A stretch of 64,000 nucleotides of DNA from Karalla daura (GCA_029224185.1 CM055199.1:11750938-11814937); one strand, 5' to 3'; positions 1-11,637 are shown, counted from the stretch's first letter. Notes: generated by a model not told the origin, from the sequence alone. Program-made: numbers and translations.

Positions 1-634
1 AAAGCTTTTGTTGCCATTTCACGGAGCCTCCGAAGTACTATCCTGATTCCCATTGATGTCATGTTGTCACAGCGTGTCGGAGGTGTGTGCTCCCAGCAGC
101 CCCAGCACTGTGAAGCCTGATGGAGAGCCGTCTCCAAGAACACACGCCGCCTGGGGTGAGGATCAAACCTTGGCTGCTCTCACCACCACTCACTCTATGT
201 GCCGGACTAGATAACCAGTGCAGCATTTAGTAGAGCTTTCTGGATGCACACAGAGAATTAAGTAGTGCACAACCACTGATCCCAAATCATTTATTGACGT
301 GGAAGAAGAGAGGAAGAACCATCATCACCATGAGTATTAAAATCACAATTTAAAGTGGAAAGAAATGGAGGCAGATATCATCAGAGAGCAAAGACAGGAA
401 GTGACATTACAGTGGTTGAAATGAATGTAGACCCTTCTTTATTAGATAGAAGCCACAGAAGAAAGTGAAAACACGCAGAAATACTCACCATCTGATTCTG
501 CATGGTGGAGTTGTAGAGTGTTATGGACTCGGCTTTTATGCCTCTTTCCCGTTCATCAACTTTTGCCCTGATTGTTTATAATGGCGTCTCCTCTCCATTC
601 ATTCCCCTCCTCAGGACACTCTCCCCCTCCTCAG
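1..634. other. tdrd9 upstream intron, no exon seen
   Basis: No open frame here is flanked by usable splice sites or resembles the roughly 120 residues that precede the helicase core in vertebrate TDRD9. I read it as intron upstream of the first visible tdrd9 exon; the start codon and promoter must lie to the left of the window. Nothing else is recognisable. Confidence 0.6.
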
Positions 635-3081
635 CTTGAGAAATACGAGTACCCCGTCCTGCCCATCACCAGGAACAGAGAGAGGGTAGGGTGCAGCGCA
701 CAGTCAACACACTCCGTCACAGTGCTCTCTGATTGTCTCAGCTACTTTCTCCTTTGGTCATGGAGGGTTTTACTGAGATGACCAGCATGTCCTCGGGACA
801 CTGATGCACTTAAGCTCTTACTTGAGCACAGAGTGAACTCTGTGTTATTTTCTGCTGCGCATAAAGACGTAACTTTAGATCCACCGGGGTAAAACTTGAA
901 CAACTTTAAGAGCTCCCCCTGTAATTTACTTCTACCGTTCCACAACTTTATGCTACAAAACGACAGGATATTTTTGTATTTTTTTACATATCTCCTGTGT
1001 TCAACATCTCAGCTGGTCTCGCTCATCGAGAGCAACTCGGTGGTGATCGTCCGGGGCTCCACGGGCAGCGGCAAGACCACGCAGCTGCCCCAGTTCGTCC
1101 TGGACCACTACAGCCAGACGGGCCGCTTCTGCAACATCGTGGTCACCCAGCCGCGCAAGATCGGTGCCAGCAGCATCGCCCGCTGGGTGGCGGCACAGCG
1201 CCGGTGCACGCTGGGCAGCCTGGTGGGGTACCAGGTCAGAGTCCCACACAACCACACAACCAAGCTGCCCCCCAGAGCTGCCCCCCAGAGCTGCTCCCCA
1301 GAGCTGCTCCCCAGAGCTGCCCCCCAGAGCTGCTCCCCAGAGCTGCCCCCCAGAGCTGCTCCCCAGAGCTGCTCCCCAGAGCTGCCCCCCAGAGCTGCCC
1401 CACCAGCACCGCTGCTCTCCGCTGTAGTATGAGGAGAGCGAGGACCAGGGGGTGCAAGCAAAGCAGCATGTCCCAGGGGGGGATGCATGATTCCCCTTCC
1501 CTCCAAATGTCTCCAATTGAGACGCTCGAACTTCATCGAGGAAGTTCTGTTATTATATCATACAAATTGTTTAAAGATGGGGTGCCTGCGGTCGTTTTCT
1601 GCCCTTATGTTGAGTATTTCAAGTTAATAACTAACATTTCTTGTAGTGGGCTCCAGCCCCGAAATGTAACATCTGTCCCAAATAGGATCACAAGTTTGGA
1701 ATGAATCTTGGCTCGGTGTCATGAAACGCCCTGCAAGACGCCCGGGTCCAGGTGTTGATATCCCTGGATGACAGTGGCCGTGCTCGGTCCAGATGTCTCC
1801 TGGGGGGCTGCCAGAGGCCAGGTCCTCACTCGGCCTTCTGTACCATGACGAGAACGGGGCCTGTGAGCGTGTGTGTGGAGAGGCTGCCGCCAGGACCTCT
1901 GAGCGGCACGTCTAATAATAACAGTGGTCTCCTCCGCTCGCCGCGCTGCTCCGCATGAGAGATGATGTCACCGGCGGTGGGAGCAGCAGCAAACAAGTCG
2001 GCGTTTGTGGGAGATGCACTGCTCCAGTTTCCCAGCCTCCGTTTGTGTAGCTCAGAGGCGCTTTTACTATTTGTCTTGATCTCTCCCCCTGGAAGGAGGA
2101 AAGCTCTCTGCCCGTCCCGTTCTTTCCTTTTTATTTTGTGTCACAGCCTCTGAGGGCCGTGCAGCCAGTGAATGAGGCGTTCTCTTGTGTTCAGTCGAGG
2201 CAGCCAACCAAGGAGTACCTCCCCCGGGTCCAACGCGGGGTTGCAAAGGATTTTCCTCACAGGTCACTGACATTTGCTCCAAGACAGACCAAATATAGTC
2301 GCGCCGGCGCTCCCTTTTGAAGTGGCTGGAAAAGCAGGCTTGAAGCTGCAGAATGTAACGTTGCCGACCGGTATCGGCCTTGGTCTTGTCAGGAAAAAGT
2401 CAAGCTGATCGCCCAGGACTGTGGTGTGCGATTCAGTGTGGGGAGCGGGCTGTCGGAACTGTTCCACAGTATGCCATCCAGCCTCAGATGTGCGTTTGTC
2501 GCAGGTGGGCCTGGAGAAGACGGTCACGGAGCACACTCGCTTGACCTACGTGACCACGGGAGTGCTGCTGCAGAAGCTGGTCCAGGTCAAGTCCCTCACG
2601 CAGTACACCCACATCTTTGTGGATGAGGTGAGCAAACGCCAGGCGCGCCCACCGCTGTTGACTCAAAATGCAGCCTCGTAACGTTCCCCCTGTGCCTCGA
2701 GTTGGCTGTAACTCAGCCCCCAGCGTGTTCACCCTCTCTGCTCCACTGGTCAGATTCACGAGCGCACAGAGGAGCTGGACTTCCTGTTGCTGATTCTGCG
2801 AAAGCTCCTCCACCTCAACTCGCCTTACGTCAAGGTAGTGGCACAGCAAAGTGTACCGGTCGCTCCCCCCGTCCTCCAGTTGCACTGCGAGCAGCCCGTG
2901 CGCCGTGTGCTTCCAGATCGTCCTCATGTCGGCCACCATAAACTGCCAGGAGTTTGCAGAGTACTTCAGCACTCCCGTGCAGCAGAAGATGATCCCAGCT
3001 TGCGTGTTTGAGGTGCAGGGCGAGCCGTACGCCATCGAGGAGTTTTACCTGGACGACCTCAGGGCGCTGTTCCCGGTGCAG
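635..3081 (+). other. tdrd9: tdrd9 exons for the RecA1 ATPase domain
   Basis: The first five visible exons encode the N-terminal helicase lobe. Walker A (GSTGSGKTT) falls at about residues 32-40 of the visible protein, motif Ia is in TQPRK, and the DEIH form of the DEAH box is split across the 2627/2754 intron, followed by ERTEELDFLLL. Motif III (SAT) is near residues 164-166. All ATP-binding and hydrolysis residues expected of an active DEAH helicase are present. Confidence 0.9.
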
Positions 3082-6000
3082 GTGAGAGGGGAAGGGTCAC
3101 ACACTCGCCGCTGCCCCCCGCTGAGTGGAGAGAGCGGCCCGTGCTGCAGCATGGTGTCCCCGTGCCCCCAGGTGGTGTACCCCCATCCCGCCGACCCCTC
3201 CATCCCAGTGGACACGTACAACCTGGCCATCGGCCTCATCCAGAGCTTCGACGAGACGGAGGGCGCCAAGTCCAGGTGAGGGCGCGGGCCCTGGCGGCTC
3301 ACTCCGGCCGCTCCGCCAGCCGGGACGCCCCTAGTAACGCTGTCTGTGTCCGAGCAGCCGGGGGGACGAGGCTTCGTCGGAGCGAGGCAGCGTGCTGGTC
3401 TTCCTCCCCGGGCTGCGAGAGATCCACTACATGCAGGAGGCCCTGGCCAACCTGGTCCACAAGAGGTGACAGCACAGCTCGCCACATCATGAGCCCACAT
3501 AGAAGTTTCACTGTAGCTGCAGCTCACTCCCGGGAAGCCTGGGCCAGTGTGGGAGGCCTTCCTGAAGTGTGGGAGGACTCCAGATCAGCACGGTAGTTTT
3601 TGCGCTCCCTCTGAGCGCCCGCTCCCAGCAGCTGCCAGCATCGTGTCAGAGAAGAGCGGCAGCCTCACTTCACATCATGTCAGCGTGCTCCCGTTCAGTC
3701 TGTTTAGGATGCACTGGTAGCCTCACTGTTATGACTTATCACTTATATGAAGACTGCAACGTCGGAGTGGAAACATGATAGTTCATAGGCGCCCCCCCCC
3801 CAAAGTGAGAAGTCGGGTCCAGGGGTGAGGATCGGGAGGAGCTCCTGGGACATGCTTCGCTCTCCCCCAGCTCGTGTCTGTGTGTCCTCCAGGCTGCAGG
3901 TTTATCCTCTCCACTCCACCGTGACCCTGGAGGAGCAGAACGGCGTGTTTCTGCCGCCCGTGCCCGGGTACCGTAAGGTAGAGAAGCTCCCATCACGTCC
4001 CGTCTGTTGCGCCCCCCCAGCTGCTCTGTGCTCTGACGCCCTGCTCTCTGGCCCCGCAGGTCATCCTCTCCACCAACATCGCAGAGAGCTCCGTGACCGT
4101 CCCGGACGTCAAATACGGTGCCCCCTCCTCCTCCTCCTCCTCCTCCTCCTCCTGCGGCCCGGCTCTAATCTCACCATGTGTTTTCTCATCCTGACGGGTG
4201 TCTCTCTCCCCCTCTGTCCCCAGTGATCGACTTCTGCCTGGTCCGTCACCTCGTCTGTGACCCGGACACCAATTACCACTCCCTCCAACTCGCCTGGGCC
4301 TCCAAAACCAACTGCAACCAGCGCCGGGGTACGCCGCCCCCAGCACGGAGGGCACGTATCCCTCCACCTCTGCTCTTTCTTTACTCCTCCTCTACTCCTC
4401 CTCCTCTTCCCCTCAGGCAGAGTCGGCCGGACGTCGAAGGGCTACTGCTACCGCCTGGTCAACCGAGAGTTCTGGGACATGATGCCGGAGTTCATGATAC
4501 CAGAGATGCTGGTCAGAGAGCTGATGTTCTGTAGAGCAGGGCTTCTCAACTGGTCTCACTCCGGGACCCACATTCTCTCACGGTTTTCAGTTTTGATGGT
4601 TTCATGCTCTCATTTGCCAGCACCTCACCACATACAACACACTGGGGTCTCCTTATTATCCTCAATGTATGAAATTCCATCCTTCGAATACCCCGGGTCA
4701 AGTCTACGCTTCTCCATCTCACTGTAGCTCCTCACAAAGTTGGAAGTGAGCCTCAATCAAATTGTAGTTACCATGGTTACCACGCCAGTTGAGAACCACT
4801 GCTGTAGAGGAAGCCGCCCTGCTGAGGGTGTGAGGCAGCTGTGGTCCCAGCGCTTGCCCGTGTCCTCCCCCAGCTCGCCCCGCTGGCCAGCGTCATGCTG
4901 AAGGTGAAGCTGCTGAACATGGGCGACCCGCGCTCCGTCCTCTCCACCGCCCTCTCGCCGCCCAACCTGGACGACATCGTGAGGACCGTGCTGCTGCTCA
5001 AGCAGGTGAAGCCTCGTGTGTCTGTGGGGGAGGAGACCAAGCCGGGTCGGCGTTGGCTCCCGTCTGACGCACTGTCTGACCTGCTTTGCGTCTGGAGGCC
5101 GGGGGAGACGGCCCGCACAGGTCTCAGTCCCGCGCAGACAGTCACTCGGGTCACAGCTGAATAGTGGAGAGCTGAGACAGTTCTGATGAATGCAGCTCCA
5201 GAGGCAGAGGAGCCTTCTTCCTGCCTCAAAACCTCATGTTAAGAGCATAGACTGTGTGTACAAGACGGATGTAGTCTCCCGGTACGAATAACGGAGCCGG
5301 GCGTGGAAGTGACTTGCGATACCAGTGAGGTCGGCTAGGGATGGCCCTACACAACACTTTGTCCAGTACACACCCAGTCCAGAAATGTCACTTTCAGTCA
5401 TCAAATAGTCAACTCACACCGGCTTCAACACCTAGATTATTGTGACAGAGTCCGATCTGGTGGTCAGTTTGCAAATCATTCCATGATTAATAAGACATGA
5501 AAGCTTAAGAGAAATGACTGACTATGGGTGCGCCATTGGTTTGACAGGGATGGGAGCAGAGTTTCATTAATGGGATGAATAGACTGTCTACCTGGTTGGT
5601 ATGGCCATGTTATTCTCTGATGGCCAGCATGGATCAGTGGGTGTGTCAGTCACTCCTCTCCATCCCTGCCCTCTCCTATGAACCCGGGTCGAACCCGGGC
5701 CGGGGCTCGGTGAAGAGTCGAACTCAAGCCAGCCTCTCGCTTTGCAGCTGGGCGCGTTCTCGGCGAAAAGCGACGGCGACAACCAGTACGAGGACGGCGA
5801 CCTGACGTTCCTGGGCCGAGTGCTGGCCCACCTGCCCGTGGACCCGTGCCTGGGCAAGATGGTGGTCCTGGGCCACGTCTTCGGCTGCCTGGACGACTGC
5901 CTCATCATCGGTCAGCACCAAAGCACGTTGACTCCTAAGCCCTACGCACACACACACACACGCACACACACACACGCGCAGAGAGTAACCCCCCTCTCGT

Positions 6001-8082
6001 CGTCAGCTGCCTCCCAGTCCCTGAGGAGCTTCTTCGCCGCTCCGTCCATGCAGAGGATCGCTGGCTTCAGGTGAGTCACGTCCAGGCTGTCGGAGTGGAT
6101 CAACGGAGCAGCGGATCACGTCCGGGCCCCGATGTGTGCCCGCCGACTGACCCTCGCCGGGTCAGCACGGCGTTTCCCAGCTCATCCCACACACCGCATC
6201 CCAGCAGCGGAGCAAAGCACCCCGGGAACAGCACGATCCAGACGCTGAGGGCAACACAGGACACGGGCTGCACACGCAGTCCTCGCAGAACTGAATGTTC
6301 AGAATACATGTATCTATATGTTGGGGCTTTTTCTCTTCCAGGAGCAAGTTGGCCTTTGCCCAGGGCACGCCCAGTGATCCCATAGCCTTCGTCAACGCCT
6401 TCAAGGTGACTTGTCTGATGCCCAGATGAGAGCAAGCCGTGCTCTGTGCTGCATTTGCGCGTCTGCCTGCAGGCTGCTGTGTTTCTTCCTCTGCTAAATC
6501 GCCTCTTTGTTTCCTGTTGTCTCTCGCTGTTAGGCCTGGTACTCGGCCAAAAAGAAAGGACAGCTGCGACACCCAAAGGTGAACAAGAACCACCGACGAT
6601 ACCTGGCTCGGCACTGCGGCTCACACCACATCAGCCGCTGGCTAGATCACGTGGCGTGGCCCTGTGCATGTGTATCACAGTGTCGGCTCTCCCTGCTTCT
6701 CTCTCTCTCTCCCTCTCCAAGGACGAGTTACGGTGGGGAAAGGAGAACTTCATTCAGATCAAGGTCATCAGGGAGGTACCGAGAGAGGGCGGCGGGCCGG
6801 ACGGGGCCATGCAGGTAGACGGTCAGTGAGCAGCCTCCCTCAGCGCCGTCCTCCTCTCCGTCCAGGTGGCGGAGCTCTACGAGGACCTGAGGAGCCGCGT
6901 GGACCAGTTCAAGATGCACGTGCCGAGCAGCGCTCAGCCCATGGACTTCACCGGCCTCCACAAGCAGAGGTTCATCCTGCAGGTGGGGGTGGGCGCCCGG
7001 CGTACCTGAAGGGCCCGTGTGCACGCGCTGCTTGCCTCAGCTGCGTCCCTCTGTGTGCCTGTCCGTGTCAGGTGGTCATCGCTGGCGCCTACTACCCCCA
7101 CTACTTTGTCCAGGGGGACCTGGACGACGAGATGGCCTTCCGAGAAATCAGTGGCAACGACCCCAGGACCACAGTGATCGTATGAGCCGCAGCCTCGTTT
7201 CCAGGATTGACGTTTTTACTCAGTGACTTCCATGTCAGCGTGTCGTCTGCAGGTGAGGAACCTCCCTCCCTACAGCTTCCTGTACTACAAGCAGCTGCAG
7301 TCCCTGTTCCGCCTCTGCGGACAGGTCAAAACCATTTCCATGGACAATTCCAGGTACCGGGCGCCTCCATCCTGTCTAGAGGACGCTGAAACGTGCGCTC
7401 TCACAGTTCTCTGACTCTGTGTGTGTGTGTGTGTGTGTGTGCGTGCGCTCAGAGCGTACGTGGAGTTCCACAGGTCCTCCCATGACTCCGAGGTGCTGAC
7501 CGAGGTGTCCCTGGCCCTCTTCCAGAAGATGGACCGACCCATGATGGAGCTGTCCATCTACCCCGCCGAACAGATAGAGTTCTCCGCCGGGTCCAGTAAC
7601 ATATTCCACCTGAAGTATGGACGGTAAAAACAAAAACGAGAAGAACCATGAGCACAGAGTTCAGGGCGTGTCTTTGTCGGGGGGGGCAGAAATGCCCCGC
7701 TCTGGGTTGTCTTTTTGCCAAGCGGAGATGCCTCCACCACAGGCTGCGCTGGTCACCGAGCCCTAATGCAACCTGACATCCCGGCACTCTGCATGACTCT
7801 GCGCCGCTATCACTTGGACGCAGAGGGGAGATTTTAGGCAGAGGCAGCACCGGCCCCTTCCCCCTCCCTCTGGGAGGCGGGAGACGGGGTGACATTGCAC
7901 ATTATTAGCTGCCCGACGATGATGCAGCACTCGGACCGTTCCCGCCCGGGAGCTCCCTGCGTGGACCACAAATCACCCCGCACATGTATTCCAGCACAGA
8001 GCTCCAAAGCACAAACTCCTCCACTTTCCTCTGGCGGCTAAGCTGTTTGTACCAACAAGCATCTTCCCAGCTAAAGAGTGTG

Positions 8083-8133
<51 letters not shown>

Positions 8134-9181
8134 GGTGAACGTGGACATCCAGAGCCAGACGGTCAGCCCGGTGGGAATGCTGAGCTCCTTCATCGACCCG
8201 GACGAGCTCCCGCCCAGCCGCAGCTTCCTGGTCAACGTCACAGAGGTGGCTCCACTGGCCCGGGCGCGTCTCTCCGTGCTTGGGACCCGGCCCGGTGTGA
8301 CGCGCGGCCGTGCCGTCTCTCCCCCCGCAGGTGGTGGACGTGGGCAACTTCTGGGGCTTCCGGGCGGACGAGGCCAGCCTGGAGAAGCAGCGGCGGCTGA
8401 CGGCGCAGATCAACAGCCGGGAGCTGGAGCCCGTCACGGTGACGCTCTACCCCAACCTGCTGTGCCTGGCCCCCTACGCCGAGGCCGGCCACGCGCCCTG
8501 CTACTACCGCGCCCGGGTCCTGCACACCCGGGCCAGCTCCGTGGAGGTGAGGGGGCGCCCCCACGCACCCGCAGGTCCCCCACCACCACCCCTGCAGCAA
8601 AACACACTCCTGTGTGTGTGTGCGTGTGTTTGTGTGTGATCCCGCAGGTCTTCTTCGTGGACTTCGGCAACACGGAGGTGGTGAGCAGCAGCAGCCTCCG
8701 CAGGCTCCCCCCAGACCTGCTGGTCCAGCCGTCCCAGGTGAGAGCCGAGCCGCGGCCCCTCAGTGGGGGGGGGGTCCAGGGGGGGTCCAGCCGGGACTCA
8801 CCGAGGTCTGTCCTCCCCTCCCCCCCCACAGGCGCAGGAGTTCCAGGTGGTGGGGCTGCGTCCCTCGGCCCGCTCGGTCATCCACGGCAGGCGCTGGAGC
8901 AGCCGGGCGCGCGAGCGCTTCCTGTCGCTGGTGAAGGGCCACTCGCTGCTGGTCACGCTGCACTCGGCGGTGCACGGCGTGCTGCGCGTGCAGCTCTACG
9001 TCTGCACCGAGGCCGCCAGCGCCAGCGTGCTGGACGTCCTGGTGGAGGAGGGCCACGCCGCCAAGGCCCACGAGAGCTACAAGTCCAAGGTCACGCCGCG
9101 CCGGCACCTCTGTCCTCCAGGACGGCAGATCAGCTGTGCTTCCGTTGTTTAGCCTGATCTGACACTCCAAATTGCCTCTAG

Positions 9182-9233
<52 letters not shown>

Positions 9234-9397
9234 ATGGTGTGACCCGCGCTAATGGTAATGGATGGAGGATACTGTGTGTTTAGCAACACCGCTCCGCTCC
9301 TATGCTCTGAGTAATGTGGCCTCACCCATCCATCCATCCATCAGCAGCCACTTTGTGCCGCTCACCCTCGCACCTGGGGGCCCTTTAGACTCTCCAA

Positions 9398-9442
<45 letters not shown>

Positions 9443-11637
9443 AGAGTAAGAGAGCAACATGGATAGTGATGATGATTCCCCTGCAGGAGAACCACGCCAC
9501 GCTCGTGTCCCTGTACAGGGACGTGGAGGCCGGCACGTACGTCCCCAGCCACGCCAAGGGCCTGTGGAAGCGGCGCGAGGCCGAGGACAAGCAGCTCATC
9601 GACAGCCTGCTGTCCCACTTCAGCGCCAGCCGCCAGTCCTACTCCAAGACCAAGGCGAGACGCACCGCCCCTCTCGCCGCATGCTCTCTCTCTCTCGTTG
9701 TTGCTGCAGTGGACGCGCTTGTCCAGGAGATGGAGCCGTTTCGGTGGCTGCGCTCTCTCGGAGGCACGCCCCTGTCTGTCCGCCCGGCAGAACAATGGCC
9801 ACAGGCCCGGCCCGTCTGACCGCACCTTGTCCCCCTCTGACCCCGCAGGCCCGGCTGATCGGCCCCGACAGCCCCAACAAGGCCAGCTTCCACAGCATGA
9901 GCCGCAAGCTGCACCACAAGTAAGCAGCAGCACGGGGACGCCTGTCCCACTGCCCCGTCAGCCTCTCAGGAGCGTGTGTGTGTGTGTGTGCGTGTGTGTG
10001 TGTCACCCCCTGCAGGACTGTGGTTGTGGACAGGTTGAGCATCAACTCCGTCGCTGTGAATGAAAACCCGCACTACAAACACCAGAGGATGCTGGTGTCT
10101 GGCTATGTGTCAGTCACCTCCTCAGGTACACACACACACACACACACACACACTCTGACCTGCAGGTAGAGCTTAAAGCCCCCCTAGGCAGCATTTCATG
10201 AACATGGGACCTCTTGCTGGCTGTGTCCCAGGGAGCCACATCCTCCTGAGGGACACCTCCATCATGCCGGACATCCCCGGCCTGCCGGCGCTCCTCACCA
10301 TGCTCTTCACCCCCGTCATGGAGCTACGGTCAGCCAGACGCCCACCTGCCCCCCTCCCAGGTGTCACACTCACGCCTGCCTGTTGACTTCCTCTCCTCTT
10401 CTCTGTGTGTGTGTGTAGCACCAACGAGGAGGGGAGCTGCTACACCGGCGCCCTCTGTGGCCTGGGCTGGAACAGGCAGACCCAGGAGGGGCTGCTGCCC
10501 GAGCACGACATCGAGCTGGCCTTCGACGTCAAGTTCGACGTGGAGGACATCACTGAGGTAACGGAGACGGCGTCTCCATGGAGCCACGGCTGTCTCACCG
10601 CCACAGCTGCATCCTTTGTGGACATGTTCTCCACTGGTATGGCTGTGTTTCCGCTGGGTGCTCTGGTGTCCTCCCACAGCCCAGAAACATGCACGCTGAG
10701 GTTAACTGGAGAGTCTACATGTCTCGTATATGTGAATGAGAGACTGAAGTGTTTGTGTGTGTGTGTGTGTGTGTGTGTCCTGTCCAGGTGCCTTCACCCT
10801 CTCTGTGCTGGAGAGATATGATAATTAAGTTGACTTGTTTATATCATTGTTTCTAATGTCCTCACTGATGCATGTCTTATGTTGTCTTGCTTCCGCATTA
10901 CACCGTATATAAAGAGTTTGTGTGTATATATATATATATATATATATACACATACATACATTTATAGTTTATACAGCTTATGTCTTTTCTATTCTCTTGT
11001 ATGGCCCCTTCTTTGCACTATGCTGCTGGAAATGTAAATTTCCCTGAGGGCAGCATCCTACAGCCATCAGCAAAGTTAACTGTAACTCTAAAGCACGTTT
11101 CCAGACCGTGGGACGAGTGGAGGTTGACCCGGTCCCCGACTCGTCCCGTGTCCCCCCCCCCCCCCCTGTGCTGCAGATCAACGCCCTGCGAGTGGCCATG
11201 AACCACCTGGCGTGCGACGCTCGCCACCTGACGTCCGAGAGGATCGGCGTGCTGCAGAGGGACTGCCAGGAGCGCCTCATAAGGTCGCACGCACGCACGC
11301 ACACGCACACACACGCACACACAGGTTGACAAAGCGCTGCCAGTCTCACTGTGTCTGTGTGGCGCAGCGCAGGCTGTTCACCAAGTCGCCTGAGAGGGAG
11401 GCCATCGTGCCCGAGGAGTACAAGCAGTGTGGCCAGTGGAACCAGGTACACCACAGTACTGCGGCTGTCTCATTAGACTGGGGTCCCCACCATGTGCCGC
11501 TCTCTGTTCTAGCTGTGTGTGTGTGTGTGTGTGTGCAGGTGGATCCCGCCCTAAAGATCGACGTTGAAGAACCTGAAGGGCCAAACTCCTCGGGCTTCCT
11601 GTTCAGGCTGCACCCCATCGTTCTCCTCAACAGCTAA
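635..11637 (+). CDS. tdrd9: ATP-dependent RNA helicase TDRD9 (5' end missing)
   Basis: DEAH-box helicase plus Tudor protein; in animals TDRD9 acts in germ-cell cytoplasmic granules in the piRNA pathway that silences transposons. I read 33 exons: 635-685, 1013-1234, 2505-2627, 2754-2834, 2917-3081, 3172-3275, 3358-3465, 3893-3977, 4060-4117, 4224-4328, 4417-4511, 4874-5005, 5748-5910, 6007-6070, 6342-6405, 6534-6578, 6722-6775, 6866-6982, 7072-7179, 7253-7353, 7453-7623, 8134-8245, 8331-8546, 8648-8737, 8832-9089, 9487-9654, 9849-9919, 10016-10125, 10232-10328, 10419-10557, 11177-11283, 11373-11445, 11539-11637 (stop TAA). They join in one frame to 1251 residues; human TDRD9 is about 1380, so roughly 120 N-terminal residues lie outside. 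Order: RecA1, RecA2, HA2/OB-like region, Tudor, C-terminal domain. One intron (after 9654) starts with GC. Identity is secure; single boundaries less so. Confidence 0.95.
1264..1404. repeat. 13-bp minisatellite in a tdrd9 intron
   Basis: About eleven head-to-tail copies of a 13-bp C-rich unit, GAGCTGCTCCCCA or GAGCTGCCCCCCA, begin about 30 bp after the donor at 1234/1235. Because 13 is not a multiple of three and the unit lacks stop codons, it opens several frames on both strands, all spurious. Array length is likely polymorphic. Confidence 0.9.
4537..4801. mobile_element. hAT-type non-autonomous element (265 bp) with 8-bp TSD
   Basis: The left end CAGGGCTTCTCAACTGG and the right end CCAGTTGAGAACCACTG are imperfect terminal inverted repeats, identical over TTCTCAACTGG. 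The insert is flanked by a perfect 8-bp duplication CTGTAGAG at 4529-4536 and 4802-4809. An 8-bp duplication and CAG(T/G)G-like ends are typical of hAT transposons. No transposase frame is present. It lies in the tdrd9 intron between 4511 and 4874, starting only 25 bp after the donor. Confidence 0.8.
5230..5560. repeat. dispersed repeat, copy 1
   Basis: This intronic stretch resembles 22930-23260. Both share a segment of the form AGAGT..GATC.GGTGGTCA followed by a GCAA...ATTATTTC/ATGATTA-like tail in the same order, with many differences. Such a shared segment in two unrelated introns indicates an old interspersed repeat. The class is unknown; the start resembles fish non-autonomous DNA elements that begin ATAGACTGTGTGTA. 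Confidence 0.5.
8079..8130. repeat. (TG)n directly before a tdrd9 acceptor
   Basis: A 52-bp TG run ends only 3 bp before the exon at 8134 and replaces a normal polypyrimidine tract. Similar, shorter TG tracts precede the acceptors at 7452, 8647, 10015, 10418 and 11538. Confidence 0.9.
8134..9089 (+). other. tdrd9: tdrd9 exons for the Tudor domain
   Basis: Four exons (8134-8245, 8331-8546, 8648-8737, 8832-9089; about residues 740-963) encode an extended Tudor module. Visible signatures are LLCLAPYAEAGHAPCYYRARV and VFFVDFGNTEVV, the core beta-strands with aromatic residues (Y, Y, F, F) that form the methyl-arginine pocket in TDRD proteins. In this family the Tudor domain binds symmetrically dimethylated arginines of PIWI proteins. 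Confidence 0.88.
9158..9440. repeat. inverted pair of the common teleost repeat with (GT)n cores
   Basis: Forward part: CTCCAAATTGCCTCTAGGTG followed by (GT)n at 9188-9232. Reverse part: CACCTGGGGG...TTTAGACTCTCC followed by (GT)n at 9401-9440. A CATC-rich stretch lies between. Both halves match the repeat family seen elsewhere in this window, here inside the tdrd9 intron 9089-9487. Confidence 0.55.
10128..10153. repeat. (CA)n abutting a tdrd9 donor
   Basis: A CA run starts at the donor itself: the exon ends at 10125 and the intron begins GTACACACAC. The microsatellite therefore forms positions +3 onward of the 5' splice site, so no usual GTRAGT match is present. Confidence 0.85.
10655..10778. 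repeat. teleost repeat copy, forward, with (TG)n
   Basis: CCTCCCACAGCCCAGAAACATGCACG, then GGTTAACTGGAGAGTCTA, then a TG run at about 10757-10778 match the conserved module order of the family. It lies in the tdrd9 intron 10557-11177. The same intron holds a (TA)n tract near 10926-10950 and a C run near 11151-11166. Confidence 0.6.

Larger units (their letters stand above)
3172..7623 (+). other. tdrd9: tdrd9 exons for RecA2, HA2 and OB-like region
   Basis: Exons 3172-4511 encode the second RecA lobe: VLVFLPGLREI (motif IV region), STNIAESSVTVPDVKY (motif V) and QRRGRVGRTSKGYCYRLV (motif VI). Exons 4874-6405 carry the winged-helix/HA2 part (KLLNMGDP, DLTFLGRVLAHLPVD). Exons 6534-7623 carry the OB-like C-terminal helicase part (QVVIAGAYYPHYF). 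Motif VI has valine where GRAGR is usual. Confidence 0.85.

Noticed and set aside
4530..4730. Continuation of the tdrd9 coding exon past 4511
   Set aside because: Homology needs a splice at 4511 (VPEML then next exon). The sequence beyond is the hAT-type insertion.
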